Assembly (NCBI RefSeq): GCF_017833035.1
Contig: NZ_JAFIBM010000001.1
Span: 3,183,762 to 3,247,761, forward strand
Direction: 5' to 3'
From: Frigoribacterium sp. PvP032
GTDB lineage: Bacteria; Actinomycetota; Actinomycetes; Actinomycetales; Microbacteriaceae
Length of the DNA: 64,000 nt
Under the pieces are notes generated by a model. It was not told where the DNA came from. It saw only the letters and a list, made by a program, of their open reading frames with translations, and did not search any database. Positions within the stretch are counted from its first letter, which is position 1, and every line of letters starts with the position of its first letter. Positions 1 to 8,345 of this stretch are shown in pieces. Both the position numbers and the translations under genes were made by a program.

Positions 1-1300
1 GGACGTTGCTGTCGTCGAACTTGTAGATGCCGATGAAGGCGCTCGACGGGTCGTTCTGGTCGTCGAACGCACCGATGCCGGAGGGACCGGTGTAGTGGAT
101 GTCGTCCCCGGCCTCGATGGCCGTGACGCAGTCCGCGAAGGTGCTGCACTCGGTGCCCTCGTCAGCACCGGACACCGCGGCCATGTTGGCCTGGATGGTG
201 CCCGAGTCCGTGCCCCCGCCCTTCACCGCGGCGAGCGCGGCGAGGATGACGGCGTCGTAGGACTCCTGTGCGTACGAGTAGTCGGCCAGGGCCGAGCCCG
301 CGGTGCGCTGGTAGAACTCGGCGAAGCGCGACTGCAGGTCGGTCGACGGGAACGCACCGGGGATGGTGCCCTGGGCGCCGGCGAGGGTGCCCGGGTCGAA
401 GTCCTCGCTGTAGTCGGCCGTGTTGCCGTCGGACATGTAGACCGTGCTGATGTCGGCGCCCTGCGAGATGAGCTCGGGGACGATCGACTTGGTCTCGTCG
501 AAGGCGAGGATGACGATCGCGTCGGGGTTCGTGGCCAGCGCGGCCGTCACCTCGGACGAGAACGTGGTCTGGCCGGGGGGGAACTCCTGGCCCTCGCCGG
601 AGGCGCCGTAGACGACGGTGCCGCCCGAGGCCTCGATCGACTCCTGGACGGAGTCGCGCAGGCCGGTGCCGTAGGTGTCGTTGAAGACGAGGAACGCGAC
701 GTTGGCACGACCGTCGTTGACGATCTGCGTGCCGAGCGCGCTGCCCTGGACCGAGTCCGGCGGAGCGGTGCGGAAGTAGTACGACGAGTAGCCGCTGAGC
801 GAGGTCGCCGTGTTGGCGGGCGAGATCTCGACGATGCAGGCGGCGGTGAGCTGGTCGATGACGTTGAGCGTGACGCTCGACGACTCGGCGCCGATCGCGA
901 CCGGCACCTTCGCGTCGATCAGCTGCGTCGCTGCGGCGCTCGAGACGGTGAGGTCGTTGCTGTCGCCGGAGTCGGTGGCGGGGTCGATGGTGACGTCCTG
1001 GCCGAGCACGCCGCCGGCGGCGTTGATGTCCTCGACGGCGAGGCCGACGCCGGCCTCGGCGGGCGGGGCCAGGTAGGCGAGCGTGCCCGTGTTCGGCAGG
1101 ATGGTGCCGATGCGGAGGGCGTCCTGGCCGGGGCTGCTGGGCGCCTCGCAGTTGGCCGCGGGGTCGGCCTTGGTCGTCGACGACGCGGACGAGGAGGGGT
1201 CGTCGCTCGGGGAAGAAGAGGTTGTGGAACAGGCTGCGAGCAGAACGGAGGCGGCTCCTGCGAGCGCCAGGGCCCTCAGCCCTTTGGTGGATCGGATCAT
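1..1300 (-). CDS. Branched-chain amino acid-type ABC transporter substrate-binding lipoprotein (3' end cut)
   Basis: The reading frame starts ATGATCCGATCC at 1300 and runs off the window start after about 433 codons. The N-terminus is basic, then hydrophobic, and ends in the lipobox LLAAC, followed by a Ser/Thr/Asp-rich linker. This is typical of a lipid-anchored periplasmic-binding-type protein. The mature part has the Leu/Ile/Val-binding fold: an opening strand LRIGTILPNTG, then EDINAAGGVLGQ, a PVAIGAESS segment and LVFNDTYGTGL. It likely captures an amino acid or related small solute for an ABC permease outside the window. AAAGGGA upstream is a good ribosome site. Most of the usual family length is present, so only the last residues are missing. 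The ligand cannot be inferred. Confidence 0.88.
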   Translation of the reverse strand, partial: MIRSTKGLRALALAGAASVLLAACSTTSSSPSDDPSSSASSTTKADPAANCEAPSSPGQDALRIGTILPNTGTLAYLAPPAEAGVGLAVEDINAAGGVLGQDVTIDPATDSGDSNDLTVSSAAATQLIDAKVPVAIGAESSSVTLNVIDQLTAACIVEISPANTATSLSGYSSYYFRTAPPDSVQGSALGTQIVNDGRANVAFLVFNDTYGTGLRDSVQESIEASGGTVVYGASGEGQEFPPGQTTFSSEVTAALATNPDAIVILAFDETKSIVPELISQGADISTVYMSDGNTADYSEDFDPGTLAGAQGTIPGAFPSTDLQSRFAEFYQRTAGSALADYSYAQESYDAVILAALAAVKGGGTDSGTIQANMAAVSGADEGTECSTFADCVTAIEAGDDIHYTGPSGIGAFDDQNDPSSAFIGIYKFDDSNV

Positions 1301-1408
1301 CCGTGGTCCCTTTCATGAAGCGCGTACAGCCGGACCGACACTAGGTGGACGGTCCCCGCGATTGAGAAGAAACTAGGGGCGGAATGTTTCCTGCGTGTGT
1401 TCTCCTCG

Positions 1409-2449
1409 TCACCCCGTCGTTTCGTTAGCAATTCGTGACATCGACTCAGCACCTGCGACGCGCTCGTCGGAGGTGCCCTCAGGGCGGTCGTCGGCACGGT
1501 CGGCCGCCAGATCCCGCGCCCGGTCGGCCGCGCGGCCCCTGGCCCGGCCGCTGCGGCTGGTCAGCACCATGTCGGTCGTCAGCACGATCAGCGCGACCCA
1601 GACGATCGCGAAGCCGACCCACCGGCTCGTCGGCATCTGCTCGTGCAGCAGCACGACGCCGACGACGAACTGGAGGACGGGCGCGAGGTACTGCGTCAGC
1701 CCGATGGTCGCCAGGGGGAGGCGACGCGCGGCAGCGGCGAACAGCAGGAGCGGCACGGCCGTCACGATCCCCGAGCTGATCACCGTCAGCGTGTGCACCA
1801 GGCTGACGGAGCCGAAGACGACACCGCCGCCGATGCCGGTCACGGCCAGCACGACGAGCGCGATCGCCGCGAACGGCGCCACCGCCATGGTCTCGAGCGT
1901 CAGGCCGCTGACGGCGTCGACCCTGCCGCCCATCTGCTTCTTGACCAGGCCGTAGGCCCCGAACGAGAAGGCCATGATCAGCGACGGCCACGGCACCCCG
2001 CCGGTGCCGACCGTGATGACGACGACGGCCACGGCGCTCAGGCCGATCGCGACCCACTGCACCGGCCGGAGGCGCTCGCGCAGCACCAGCACCGCCAGCA
2101 GCACCGTGACGATCGGGTTGATGAAGTACCCGAGGGCCGCCTCGACGACGTGCCCCGCCAGGGTCGCGACGATGAAGGTCGTCCAGTTGACGACGATGAG
2201 CACGCCGGCCAGCGCCATCGTGCCGACGACGCGACCCTGACGCAGGAGGGCCAGGAACGCCGGGAACCCTCGCGTCACGGCGAGCAGCACGACGCAGAAC
2301 GCGAGCGAGAACAAGATGCGCCACGAGACGATCTCGAACGGCCCCGACGGCGACATGAGCAGGAAGAACACCGGCAGCACGCCCCAGAGCCCGTAGGCGC
2401 TGACGGCGTAGGCGAGACCGCCCGACGAGGAGGTGCGGGGACGGTTCAC
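1409..2449 (-). CDS. rarD: EamA/RarD family drug/metabolite transporter
   Basis: This 346-residue protein is strongly hydrophobic, with about ten membrane helices arranged as two EamA repeats. The start AYAVSAYGLWGVLPVFF and the SWRILFSLAF segment match RarD-type permeases, which are predicted exporters of small metabolites or drugs. The C-terminal 50 residues are hydrophilic and rich in Arg/Asp. It initiates at a GTG at 2449 that overlaps the stop of a possible seven-codon leader frame (2446-2469). A TANNNT box sits just ahead of that leader. It lies downstream of groES in the same direction but is separated from it by a terminator. The substrate is unknown. Confidence 0.85.
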   Translation of the reverse strand: MNRPRTSSSGGLAYAVSAYGLWGVLPVFFLLMSPSGPFEIVSWRILFSLAFCVVLLAVTRGFPAFLALLRQGRVVGTMALAGVLIVVNWTTFIVATLAGHVVEAALGYFINPIVTVLLAVLVLRERLRPVQWVAIGLSAVAVVVITVGTGGVPWPSLIMAFSFGAYGLVKKQMGGRVDAVSGLTLETMAVAPFAAIALVVLAVTGIGGGVVFGSVSLVHTLTVISSGIVTAVPLLLFAAAARRLPLATIGLTQYLAPVLQFVVGVVLLHEQMPTSRWVGFAIVWVALIVLTTDMVLTSRSGRARGRAADRARDLAADRADDRPEGTSDERVAGAESMSRIANETTG

Positions 2450-2469
2450 GAGAGCGCTCTGCGGTTCAC
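2446..2469 (-). other. Possible seven-codon leader ORF coupled to rarD
   Basis: A GTG at 2469 opens a frame of seven sense codons. Its TGA (2448-2446) overlaps the rarD GTG (2449-2447) in a GTGA arrangement. A TAGAGT box at 2481-2476 lies six bases before the first GTG, the spacing seen for leaderless actinobacterial transcripts. GTGAACCG occurs at both starts. Translation of this frame is inferred, not shown. Confidence 0.3.
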
Positions 2470-2572
2470 GAGACGACTCTAGGGCGGGCCGCCGTCACCG
2501 GACACGGCCACTCCTGCCACGCTGGCTCGCTCTGCTGCCGTTCCGCCTGCGCAGCCTGCCCGGGCACGACGA

Positions 2573-2596
2573 AGGCCCCCGCCTGGGCGGGGGCCT
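2573..2596 (-). terminator. Rho-independent-type hairpin after groES
   Basis: AGGCCCCCGCC (2573-2583) pairs perfectly with GGCGGGGGCCT (2586-2596). It lies about 27 bases past the groES stop and separates groES from rarD. No U-tract is present, as is common in high-GC actinobacteria. Confidence 0.75.
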
Positions 2597-2622
2597 CCGG
2601 ATGGAGCAGGTGCGTCGTCTGC

Positions 2623-2919
2623 CTAGCGGACGATGACGGCGAGCACGTCGCGCGCCGAGAGGACGAGGTAGTCCTCGCCGGCGTACTTGACCTCGGTGCC
2701 GCCGTACTTGCTGTAGATGACCTTGTCGCCGACTGCGACGTCGAGCGGCACGCGGTTGCCGTTGTCGTCGATGCGACCCGGTCCGACAGCCACGACCTCG
2801 CCCTCCTGGGGCTTCTCCTTGGCGGTGTCGGGGATCACGAGGCCGGAAGCCGTGGTCTGCTCGGCTTCGACCTGCTGGATGACGATGCGATCTTCGAGCG
2901 GCTTGATGGAGACCGACAC
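2623..2919 (-). CDS. groES: Co-chaperonin GroES
   Basis: The 98-residue product is standard length for the 10-kDa co-chaperonin that caps GroEL during protein folding in the cytosol. Visible family features are [12 protein letters not shown] at the start, a mobile loop around [31 protein letters not shown], and the closing [13 protein letters not shown]. The GTG at 2919 is chosen because the family begins MSVSIKPL; a longer upstream frame crosses the operator region. Two CIRCE operators and a well-placed promoter lie upstream, so HrcA heat-shock control is expected. No groEL follows: the next gene downstream is rarD after a terminator, so groEL must be elsewhere. Confidence 0.97.
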   Translation of the reverse strand: MSVSIKPLEDRIVIQQVEAEQTTASGLVIPDTAKEKPQEGEVVAVGPGRIDDNGNRVPLDVAVGDKVIYSKYGGTEVKYAGEDYLVLSARDVLAVIVR

Positions 2920-2958
2920 GGTTGACCTCTGCTTTCTCGGAACTTCGTAGAACGTGGG

Positions 2959-2985
2959 CTGGCACTTGCCACGTGCGAGTGCCAG
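2959..2985 (-). promoter_or_regulatory. CIRCE operator, proximal copy (HrcA site)
   Basis: CTGGCACTT, nine bases, GAGTGCCAG matches the CIRCE inverted repeat (TTAGCACTC-N9-GAGTGCTAA) in its high-GC form. It lies about 40 bases upstream of the groES start, downstream of the predicted transcription start. Confidence 0.88.
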
Positions 2986-2989
2986 ATCA

Positions 2990-3018
2990 ACTGTAGAGCC
3001 GAACTGGCACTCGGTCAA
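2990..3018 (-). promoter_or_regulatory. groES promoter embedded between the CIRCE copies
   Basis: On the minus strand TTGACC (3018-3013) and TACAGT (2995-2990) are separated by 17 bases, the optimal sigma-70-like spacing. The -35 box lies inside the nine-base spacer of the distal CIRCE, so HrcA bound there should block RNA polymerase directly. Confidence 0.8.
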
Positions 3019-3030
3019 TCCGAGTGCCAG
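3004..3030 (-). promoter_or_regulatory. CIRCE operator, distal copy (HrcA site)
   Basis: CTGGCACTC, nine bases, GAGTGCCAG is a perfect nine-base inverted repeat with the CIRCE spacing. It contains the groES -35 hexamer and ends 30 bases before the divergent methyltransferase gene, so it may affect that gene too. Confidence 0.88.
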
Positions 3031-3060
3031 AGTCGGGCGGGGATGGGCGAGACTGGGGTC

Positions 3061-4248
3061 ATGGACACCGCTGAGCTTCTCGACGTGCTCTCGCCCGAGG
3101 GGCTCCGACTGCTCGACTCGCTCCCCCCGTGGAGCGCGTCGGACGACGTCGTCGCGTCGGTCGCAGCCCTCCGCCGACAGGGCCACTCCCCCTCACTGGT
3201 CGCCGCGGTGCTCAGCCAGTCCCGGCTGCGGGCCAAGGCCGTCGCGAAGTTCGGCGACTTCGCCAGCCGCATGCTCTTCACCGAGGCCGGTCTCGAGCAG
3301 GCCACGCGCCTCCCCGTCGCCGCCCGTCACGCCGGCCGTTACCGGGCTGCAGGGCTCGGCAGCGTCGCCGACCTGGGCTGCGGCATCGGCGGCGACGCGC
3401 TCGCCCTCGCCGCCCTGGAGCTCGACGTGCTGGCGGTCGACCGCGACGAGGTCACCGCGGCCGTCGCCTCCTACAACCTGGCGCCGTGGGCGTCCTCCCG
3501 CGTCGTGCAGGGCGACGCCGCGACGGTCGACGTCGGCGACGTCGAGGGCGTGTTCCTCGACCCGGCGCGCCGCACGGCCGGGCACGCCGCGACGAGGCGG
3601 CTGGCCGACCCGGCCGACTGGTCGCCTTCGCTCGACGTCGCCTTCGGCTGGGCCGAGCGGCTGCCGACCGGCGTCAAGCTCGGCCCCGGCGTCGATCGCG
3701 AGCTGCTGCCCGTCGACGCCGAGTGCCAGTGGATCTCCGTCGACCGCGAGGTCGTCGAGGTCGGCGTCTGGTTCGGGCCGCTCGCCCGTCCCGGCGTGGG
3801 CCGGGCCGCGCTCGTCGTGGGCGCGCACGGAGCGGCCGAGCTGACCGCTCCCGCCGACTCCGACGACGTCGAGGTGGGGGAGCTCGGCGAGTACCTCTAC
3901 GAGCCGGACGGCGCGGTCATCCGAGCCCGCCTGATCGGCGACCTCGCCCGACGGCTCGGCGCCAGGACGCTCAGCCGCGACATCGCCTGGCTCACCTCGG
4001 ACGAGGCGGTCGAGACGCCGTTCGCGCAGGTGTTCCGCGTGGTCGAGACGTTCCCGCTCGACGAGAAGACCCTGAAGCGCGAGCTGCGCACGCGCGGCAT
4101 CGGCCGGCTCGAGATCAAGAAGCGCGGCGTCGACGTCGACCCCGCGACCTTCCGCAAGCGGCTCTCGCTGCAGGGCACGCACTCCGCGACGCTGGTGCTG
4201 ACCCGGGTGGCCGGCCGCCACGCCGCGCTGCTCTGCGAGCGGGTCTGA
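3061..4248 (+). CDS. THUMP-like class I SAM-dependent methyltransferase
   Basis: The protein is 395 residues from the ATG at 3061; an in-frame ATG at 3043 would add six residues. The SAM-binding motif [17 protein letters not shown] sits near residue 105 and is followed by LAVDRDE, the expected acidic strand-2 end. [10 protein letters not shown] segment resembles the DPAR motif of this family. The C-terminal third, with [20 protein letters not shown], fits a THUMP-like RNA-binding domain. An RNA substrate is likely but not identified. The gene is divergent from groES across the CIRCE region and converges with the DUF4190 gene. Confidence 0.82.
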   Translation: MDTAELLDVLSPEGLRLLDSLPPWSASDDVVASVAALRRQGHSPSLVAAVLSQSRLRAKAVAKFGDFASRMLFTEAGLEQATRLPVAARHAGRYRAAGLGSVADLGCGIGGDALALAALELDVLAVDRDEVTAAVASYNLAPWASSRVVQGDAATVDVGDVEGVFLDPARRTAGHAATRRLADPADWSPSLDVAFGWAERLPTGVKLGPGVDRELLPVDAECQWISVDREVVEVGVWFGPLARPGVGRAALVVGAHGAAELTAPADSDDVEVGELGEYLYEPDGAVIRARLIGDLARRLGARTLSRDIAWLTSDEAVETPFAQVFRVVETFPLDEKTLKRELRTRGIGRLEIKKRGVDVDPATFRKRLSLQGTHSATLVLTRVAGRHAALLCERV

Positions 4249-4302
4249 CGATCGCCCCTCCCGAGGCCGGGCCCGTGAGGGCCAGCCCCGAGGAGGTGGG
4301 GG

Positions 4303-5202
4303 TCAGGACTGCCCGTAGCCTCCGTCGAAGGTGCCGGAGGACCCGCCGGGCACGCTCGCGAAGAAGACCCCGATCGCGACCCAGATGATGACGGCGAGGG
4401 CGATGCCGGCGTAGCCGACGATGATGCCGGGGAGCCAGAGCCGACGCGCGTGCCCCTCACGGCGGCTGGCGATGTGCCCGAGCACGACCGCGGCGATCGA
4501 GAACACGACCCCGGCGCCGAAGGTGACGAGCACCGCCAGGACGCCCACGAGCGACCCCACGAGCGAGAGGATGCTGAGGACGCTCGAGGGCCTGGTGGCC
4601 CCGGCGGCGGCGTAGGGCGAGTAGGCCGCGGCATAGGGCTGCTGCGGGGCGCCGTAGGGCAGCTGCTGCTGCTGCGGAGCGCCGTACTGCTGCTGCTGCG
4701 GGACACCGTACTGCTGAGGCTGCGGGGGCATGCCGTACTGCTGAGGCTGCGGGAGCACGCCGTACTGCTGAGGCTGCGGGGCGCCGTAGGGCTGCGCCGG
4801 CTGCTGACCCGGCTGGCCGTAGACGGGCCGCGGCGGAGCCTGCGGCGCACCGTACGGAGCCGACGCCGGAGGCTGCGGCGCACCGTACGGAGCCGACGCC
4901 GGAGGCTGCGGCGCACCGTACGGAGCCGACGCCGGAGGCTGCGGCGCACCGTACGGAGCCGACGCCGGAGGCTGCGGCGCACCGTACGGAGCCGACGCCG
5001 GGGGCTGCGGCGCGGACGGCGCGGCGCCCGGAGCGACGAACGGGTGGTGCGAGGGCTGGGGCGCAGGCGGCTGTGAAGCGGCGCCCGGGAACGCGGTGGG
5101 CGGCAGCGGCGGCGACGAGGCCGGGCGGTCGTGGCCGCCCGGGACAGACGAGGGAGCGGAAGTGGGGGCCGGCTGCTCGGAGTTCGGGTCGTCGGTGGCC
5201 AT
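4303..5202 (-). CDS. DUF4190-type membrane protein with Pro/Gln-rich repeat domain
   Basis: From the ATG at 5202 the product is 299 residues. The N-terminal two-thirds is low complexity: five exact copies of an 11-residue unit (QPPASAPYGAP) followed by QPQQYGVP-like units. The C-terminal third has two hydrophobic segments ([19 protein letters not shown] and a second near the end) with a conserved GHIASRREGHAR loop, typical of DUF4190. The repeats probably face the cytoplasm or cell surface as a flexible tether, but the role is unknown. A start at 5253 is possible; 5202 has the better upstream AAAGG. A smaller paralogue lies directly upstream on the same strand. Confidence 0.75.
   Translation of the reverse strand: MATDDPNSEQPAPTSAPSSVPGGHDRPASSPPLPPTAFPGAASQPPAPQPSHHPFVAPGAAPSAPQPPASAPYGAPQPPASAPYGAPQPPASAPYGAPQPPASAPYGAPQPPASAPYGAPQAPPRPVYGQPGQQPAQPYGAPQPQQYGVLPQPQQYGMPPQPQQYGVPQQQQYGAPQQQQLPYGAPQQPYAAAYSPYAAAGATRPSSVLSILSLVGSLVGVLAVLVTFGAGVVFSIAAVVLGHIASRREGHARRLWLPGIIVGYAGIALAVIIWVAIGVFFASVPGGSSGTFDGGYGQS
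4841..5005. repeat. Five tandem 33-bp repeats within a coding region
   Basis: A 33-base unit beginning TGCGGCGCACCGTACGGAGC repeats at 4841, 4874, 4907, 4940 and 4973. The first four copies look identical; the last has one A-to-G change. In protein this gives five QPPASAPYGAP units. Because silent positions match too, the expansion is recent or homogenised. Confidence 0.9.
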
Positions 5203-5366
5203 GAGGAGCCTTTCGCGTGCGGGGCTGCTGCGGACGAGTCGTGCGGTCGGCACGCTCAGGATGCGGGAACGGGGCCCGCGCCGGTGAGCGCGGACCCCGT
5301 CATGCTATCCACCGAGTCGATGAAGGAACTCAGGACCCCGATGCGGACTCGACGCCCGCAGACACC

Positions 5367-5741
5367 TCAGTAGGTGTTGTACTCGCTGATTCCGGTCGAG
5401 GCGGCGGCCGCGACGAAGATGATGATGAAGATGGTCGCGATGATGAACAGCGCCACCGCGACGTAGCCGAGGATCAGGCCCCACAGGGCCATGCTGCGGC
5501 CCTCTTCGCCGGTCTTCTTGATCTGGCTGAGCGAGATGTGGCCGACGACGATGGCGCCGATGCTCGCGATGCCCGTGAAGAAGCCGGCGATGCCGAGGAT
5601 CAGGGCGACGAGCGCGAGCGAGTTGCGCTGGGCCGGGGCGCCGTAGCCGCCGTTCGGCGCCGGGGGCGCCTGGTACGGGTTCTGCTGGTAGGCGTCCTGC
5701 TGGTAGGGCTGGCCCTGGGGGGCCGGGTTCTGGTCGGTCAT
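5367..5741 (-). CDS. Small DUF4190 domain membrane protein
   Basis: This 124-residue protein has a Gln/Pro/Tyr-rich N-terminus (residues 1-40) and two membrane segments: SLALVALILGIAGFFTGIAS and a C-terminal stretch from LILGYVAVALF onward. They flank a GHISLSQIKKTGEEGR loop characteristic of DUF4190. It is a paralogue of the larger repeat-bearing protein immediately downstream and lacks the 33-bp repeats. Function is unknown; such proteins are small integral membrane proteins of actinobacteria. Confidence 0.78.
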   Translation of the reverse strand: MTDQNPAPQGQPYQQDAYQQNPYQAPPAPNGGYGAPAQRNSLALVALILGIAGFFTGIASIGAIVVGHISLSQIKKTGEEGRSMALWGLILGYVAVALFIIATIFIIIFVAAAASTGISEYNTY

Positions 5742-5842
5742 GTCCGGGGTCTCCTTGGTCGTGAGGCCCCCACCTTAGCGCGAGGGGCACGCGACGGCCC
5801 GGCGGGGCACGGCACCTGTGGACAGCCGAGGAACGGCTGTGG

Positions 5843-6937
5843 TCAGACCTGGACGACCGTCACCGGCAGCGTGGAGTCCGCCCCGAAGTCGAGCGGGGAC
5901 GGTGCCCGCCCGCGCGAGACCAGCTGTGCGCCGAGGGCCGCGATCATGGCGCCGTTGTCGGTGCAGAGCGACAGGGGAGGCACGCGCAGCTCGACTCCGG
6001 CTGCGGCGCAGCGCTCCTCGGCGAGCTGCCGCACGCGGGCGTTGGCGACGACGCCCCCGCCGAGCAGGAGGCGCGGCACGCCGAGCTCGGCACAGGCGTC
6101 GAGCGCCTTCGTGAGCAGGACGTCGGCGACCGCCTCGCGGAAGCTGGCGGCCACGTCGGCGACCGGCACCTCCTGCCCCTCGTCTCGTCGACGTTCGACC
6201 CACCGTGCGACGGCGGTCTTGAGGCCGGAGAAGGAGAAGTCCCACCGGTGCGCCGCTCGGTCTTTCGGGAGGGTGAGCCCGCGGGGGAACCTGATCGCGG
6301 CAGGGTCTCCCCCGGCGGCGACGCGGTCGATGTGCGGCCCGCCCGGGTAGGGCAGGCCCAGCAGGCGCGCGACCTTGTCGAACGCCTCGCCCGCCGCGTC
6401 GTCGATGGTCTCGCCGAGCAGCTCGACGTCGTCGACCAGGTCGCGCACGTGCAGCAGGGAGGTGTGCCCGCCGGAGACGAGCAGGGCGACGGTCGGCAGC
6501 TCGAGGTCGCTGCCGTCGTCGCGCAGCACGTCGGCGCCGACGTGCCCGACGAGGTGGTTGACGGCGTAGAGGGGCTTGCCCGTCGACAGGGCTAGCGCCT
6601 TGGCCGCGCCGACCCCGACCATCAGCGCGCCGGCCAGCCCGGGTCCGCTCGTCACCGCGATCGCGTCGACCGCGTCGAGCGTCAGCCCCGCCTCGGCGAG
6701 CGCCGCACGCAGGGCCGGTTCCATCGCGTCGAGGTGGGCGCGGGCGGCGACCTCGGGGACGACGCCGCCGTAGCGTGCGTGCTCGTCCATCGACGACGAG
6801 ATGACGTTGGCGAGCAGCTCGGTGCCGCGCACGATGCCGACGCCGGTCTCGTCACAGCTGGTCTCGATGCCGAGCACGACGGGCGCGCGGCGCACGTCGG
6901 CGTCGGCGACGGCCGAGGAGGCGGTGGTCTCGGTCAC
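5843..6937 (-). CDS. tsaD: tRNA N6-adenosine threonylcarbamoyltransferase TsaD
   Basis: TsaD transfers the threonylcarbamoyl group to A37 of ANN-decoding tRNAs, working with TsaB and TsaE in the cytosol. The ASKHA-fold start [16 protein letters not shown], the metal-binding HLVGH (HxxxH) and the late [11 protein letters not shown] motif are all present, so the enzyme looks active. The length, 364 residues, is slightly long because of an Ala-rich N-terminal extension. The GTG start at 6937 overlaps the rimI stop by four bases, so translation is coupled. It ends the tsaB-rimI-tsaD operon. Confidence 0.96.
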   Translation of the reverse strand: MTETTASSAVADADVRRAPVVLGIETSCDETGVGIVRGTELLANVISSSMDEHARYGGVVPEVAARAHLDAMEPALRAALAEAGLTLDAVDAIAVTSGPGLAGALMVGVGAAKALALSTGKPLYAVNHLVGHVGADVLRDDGSDLELPTVALLVSGGHTSLLHVRDLVDDVELLGETIDDAAGEAFDKVARLLGLPYPGGPHIDRVAAGGDPAAIRFPRGLTLPKDRAAHRWDFSFSGLKTAVARWVERRRDEGQEVPVADVAASFREAVADVLLTKALDACAELGVPRLLLGGGVVANARVRQLAEERCAAAGVELRVPPLSLCTDNGAMIAALGAQLVSRGRAPSPLDFGADSTLPVTVVQV

Positions 6938-7476
6938 TGCAGCTGCTCGCTCTCGCTCGTCTCGGTCGTCGTGCCCGCGAGACCGCCGGTCGCGCCCGCG
7001 GGCTCGGTCGTGGTCGCGGGCACCCGCAGCCGCATGACGACCGCGTCGACGCCGTCGGGCATGTAGTACCGAGGCCGGACCGCGATGCCCTCGAAGCCGA
7101 GCGACTCGTAGAGGCCCTGCGCAGTCGGGTTGTCGGCGCGCACCTCGAGGAACACCTCGCGGACGCGGCGCCGCCGGGCCTCCGCGATCATCTGGCCCAT
7201 GAGCGCCCGCCCGAGACCGGCCCGCCGCGCCTCGGGCAGCACGGCGATCGTCTGGACGTCGGCGTCGGGAGCCCCCGGCAGCACCATCAGCCCGCTGTAA
7301 CCCACGATGCGGGTGTCGTCGCCGTCCGGCGTCGCGACCAGGTAGAAGCCGTCGCGGGAGGCGAGCTCGTGCTCCATCCCCTCACACGACCAGGCGTCGT
7401 TCGCGAAGACCGACGTCTCGATCGCCATGACGCCGTCGAGGTCGTCGACGGAGGCGCGACGCAGCCGGAAGCTCAC
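6934..7476 (-). CDS. rimI: Ribosomal-protein-alanine acetyltransferase RimI (GNAT)
   Basis: This 180-residue GNAT enzyme sits between tsaB and tsaD, the classic place of rimI, whose product acetylates the N-terminus of S18 and other proteins. The acetyl-CoA signature [10 protein letters not shown], the following strand [11 protein letters not shown] and the [13 protein letters not shown] motif are visible. A 25-residue Thr/Gly-rich tail extends the C-terminus. The GTG at 7476 overlaps the tsaB stop (GTGA) and is the chosen start because VSFRLRRAS aligns with the family start. Longer upstream frames run inside tsaB. Confidence 0.9.
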   Translation of the reverse strand: MSFRLRRASVDDLDGVMAIETSVFANDAWSCEGMEHELASRDGFYLVATPDGDDTRIVGYSGLMVLPGAPDADVQTIAVLPEARRAGLGRALMGQMIAEARRRRVREVFLEVRADNPTAQGLYESLGFEGIAVRPRYYMPDGVDAVVMRLRVPATTTEPAGATGGLAGTTTETSESEQLQ

Positions 7477-8147
7477 TGGCTGACCGTCTTGGGCCGGGCC
7501 GCCGGCGTCACGTCCGGCTCGCGCAGGTAGAGAGGAGCGGCGTCGGCGAACGGACGGCCGTGCTCGAAGAGCCGCTCGGCCAGCATGCCGAGCGCGCCGG
7601 CCGAGACCACCGTGTCGTCGGGGTCGGTTCGAGGCCAGGCCGAGGAGGCGCCGGTCGCCTCGTCGAGGAGCGCCGGCACCACGAGCGCGGGCCCGCCGAC
7701 CGACACGGGGAGGCCGTCGTCGTCGAGACCAGACCAGGCGGTCCACGCGACCTCGCGGCGGCGCGCGTCGGTCACGACGACGAGCGGGGAGTCGAGCCGG
7801 CCGCCGGCGTCGGCGACCGACCGGCCCGCCTCGACGCTCAGCCGCTCGAAGGCGATCGCGTCGTGGCTGCCGACCGCGAGGCAGGGCACGCCGGCGCCGA
7901 ACGCGTAGGCACGGGCGGCGACGATGCCGACCCGGAGCCCCGTGAACGGGCCGGGCCCGACGCCCGCGACGACAGCGCTGAGGTCGTGCGGCGCGACCCC
8001 CGCCTCGGTCGTCACAGCCAGGATCAACGTGCCGATCACCTCGGCGTGCCGACGGGTGTCGGCGACGGACCGCTCGGCGAGGACCCCTCCGTCGCGGTCG
8101 ACGACGGCGACGGCGGTGCCGGCTGAGGTGTCGATGGCCAGGATCAC
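7473..8147 (-). CDS. tsaB: tRNA threonylcarbamoyladenosine biosynthesis protein TsaB
   Basis: TsaB is the inactive ASKHA partner that scaffolds TsaD for t6A formation. The protein opens ILAIDTSAGTAVAV, carries RHAEV and the hallmark GVGPGPFTGLRVG, and is 224 residues long. The GTG at 8147 gives the family's usual start and has a TACGAT box exactly seven bases upstream (8160-8155), suggesting a leaderless message. It leads tsaB-rimI-tsaD. The usual upstream neighbour tsaE is about 20 kb away at 28270, across the exopolysaccharide block. Confidence 0.94.
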   Translation of the reverse strand: MILAIDTSAGTAVAVVDRDGGVLAERSVADTRRHAEVIGTLILAVTTEAGVAPHDLSAVVAGVGPGPFTGLRVGIVAARAYAFGAGVPCLAVGSHDAIAFERLSVEAGRSVADAGGRLDSPLVVVTDARRREVAWTAWSGLDDDGLPVSVGGPALVVPALLDEATGASSAWPRTDPDDTVVSAGALGMLAERLFEHGRPFADAAPLYLREPDVTPAARPKTVSQ

Positions 8148-8154
8148 GAGGTCA

Positions 8155-8160
8155 ATCGTA
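8155..8160 (-). promoter_or_regulatory. -10 box for leaderless tsaB transcript
   Basis: TACGAT on the minus strand ends seven bases before the GTG at 8147, the spacing that puts the transcription start on the start codon. No convincing -35 is seen. Its presence suggests tsaB has its own promoter after separation from tsaE. Confidence 0.5.
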
Positions 8161-8263
8161 GGCGGTGCCGCCGACACGACCCGCGCCTCCTCGGCTCGGA
8201 TCAGGCACCCGGCGCGTCCGGCGCGCCCGGCGCGCCCGGATCCAGGAAAGCGGCTGCGCGACT

Positions 8264-8317
8264 TCCTGATCTGTGCACGACTCAGGACTGCGGGTCCCTC
8301 CCCTGCGCAGATCAGGA
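8264..8317. repeat. Inverted repeat at the left edge of the accessory block
   Basis: TCCTGATCTGTGC (8264-8276) pairs with GCGCAGATCAGGA (8305-8317) with one mismatch across a 28-base loop. A smaller dyad TCAGGA/TCCTGA follows at 8312-8330, and CAGGACTG occurs twice. It lies just past the SDR stop, so it may end that transcript. It also marks the junction with tsaB. Confidence 0.55.
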
Positions 8318-8345
8318 CTGGAGTTCCTGAATGAGGAGGCGCGGG

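Noticed and set aside
95-1318. A 407-codon plus-strand open frame over the lipoprotein gene
   Set aside because: It is the complement shadow of a clear lipobox-bearing binding protein.
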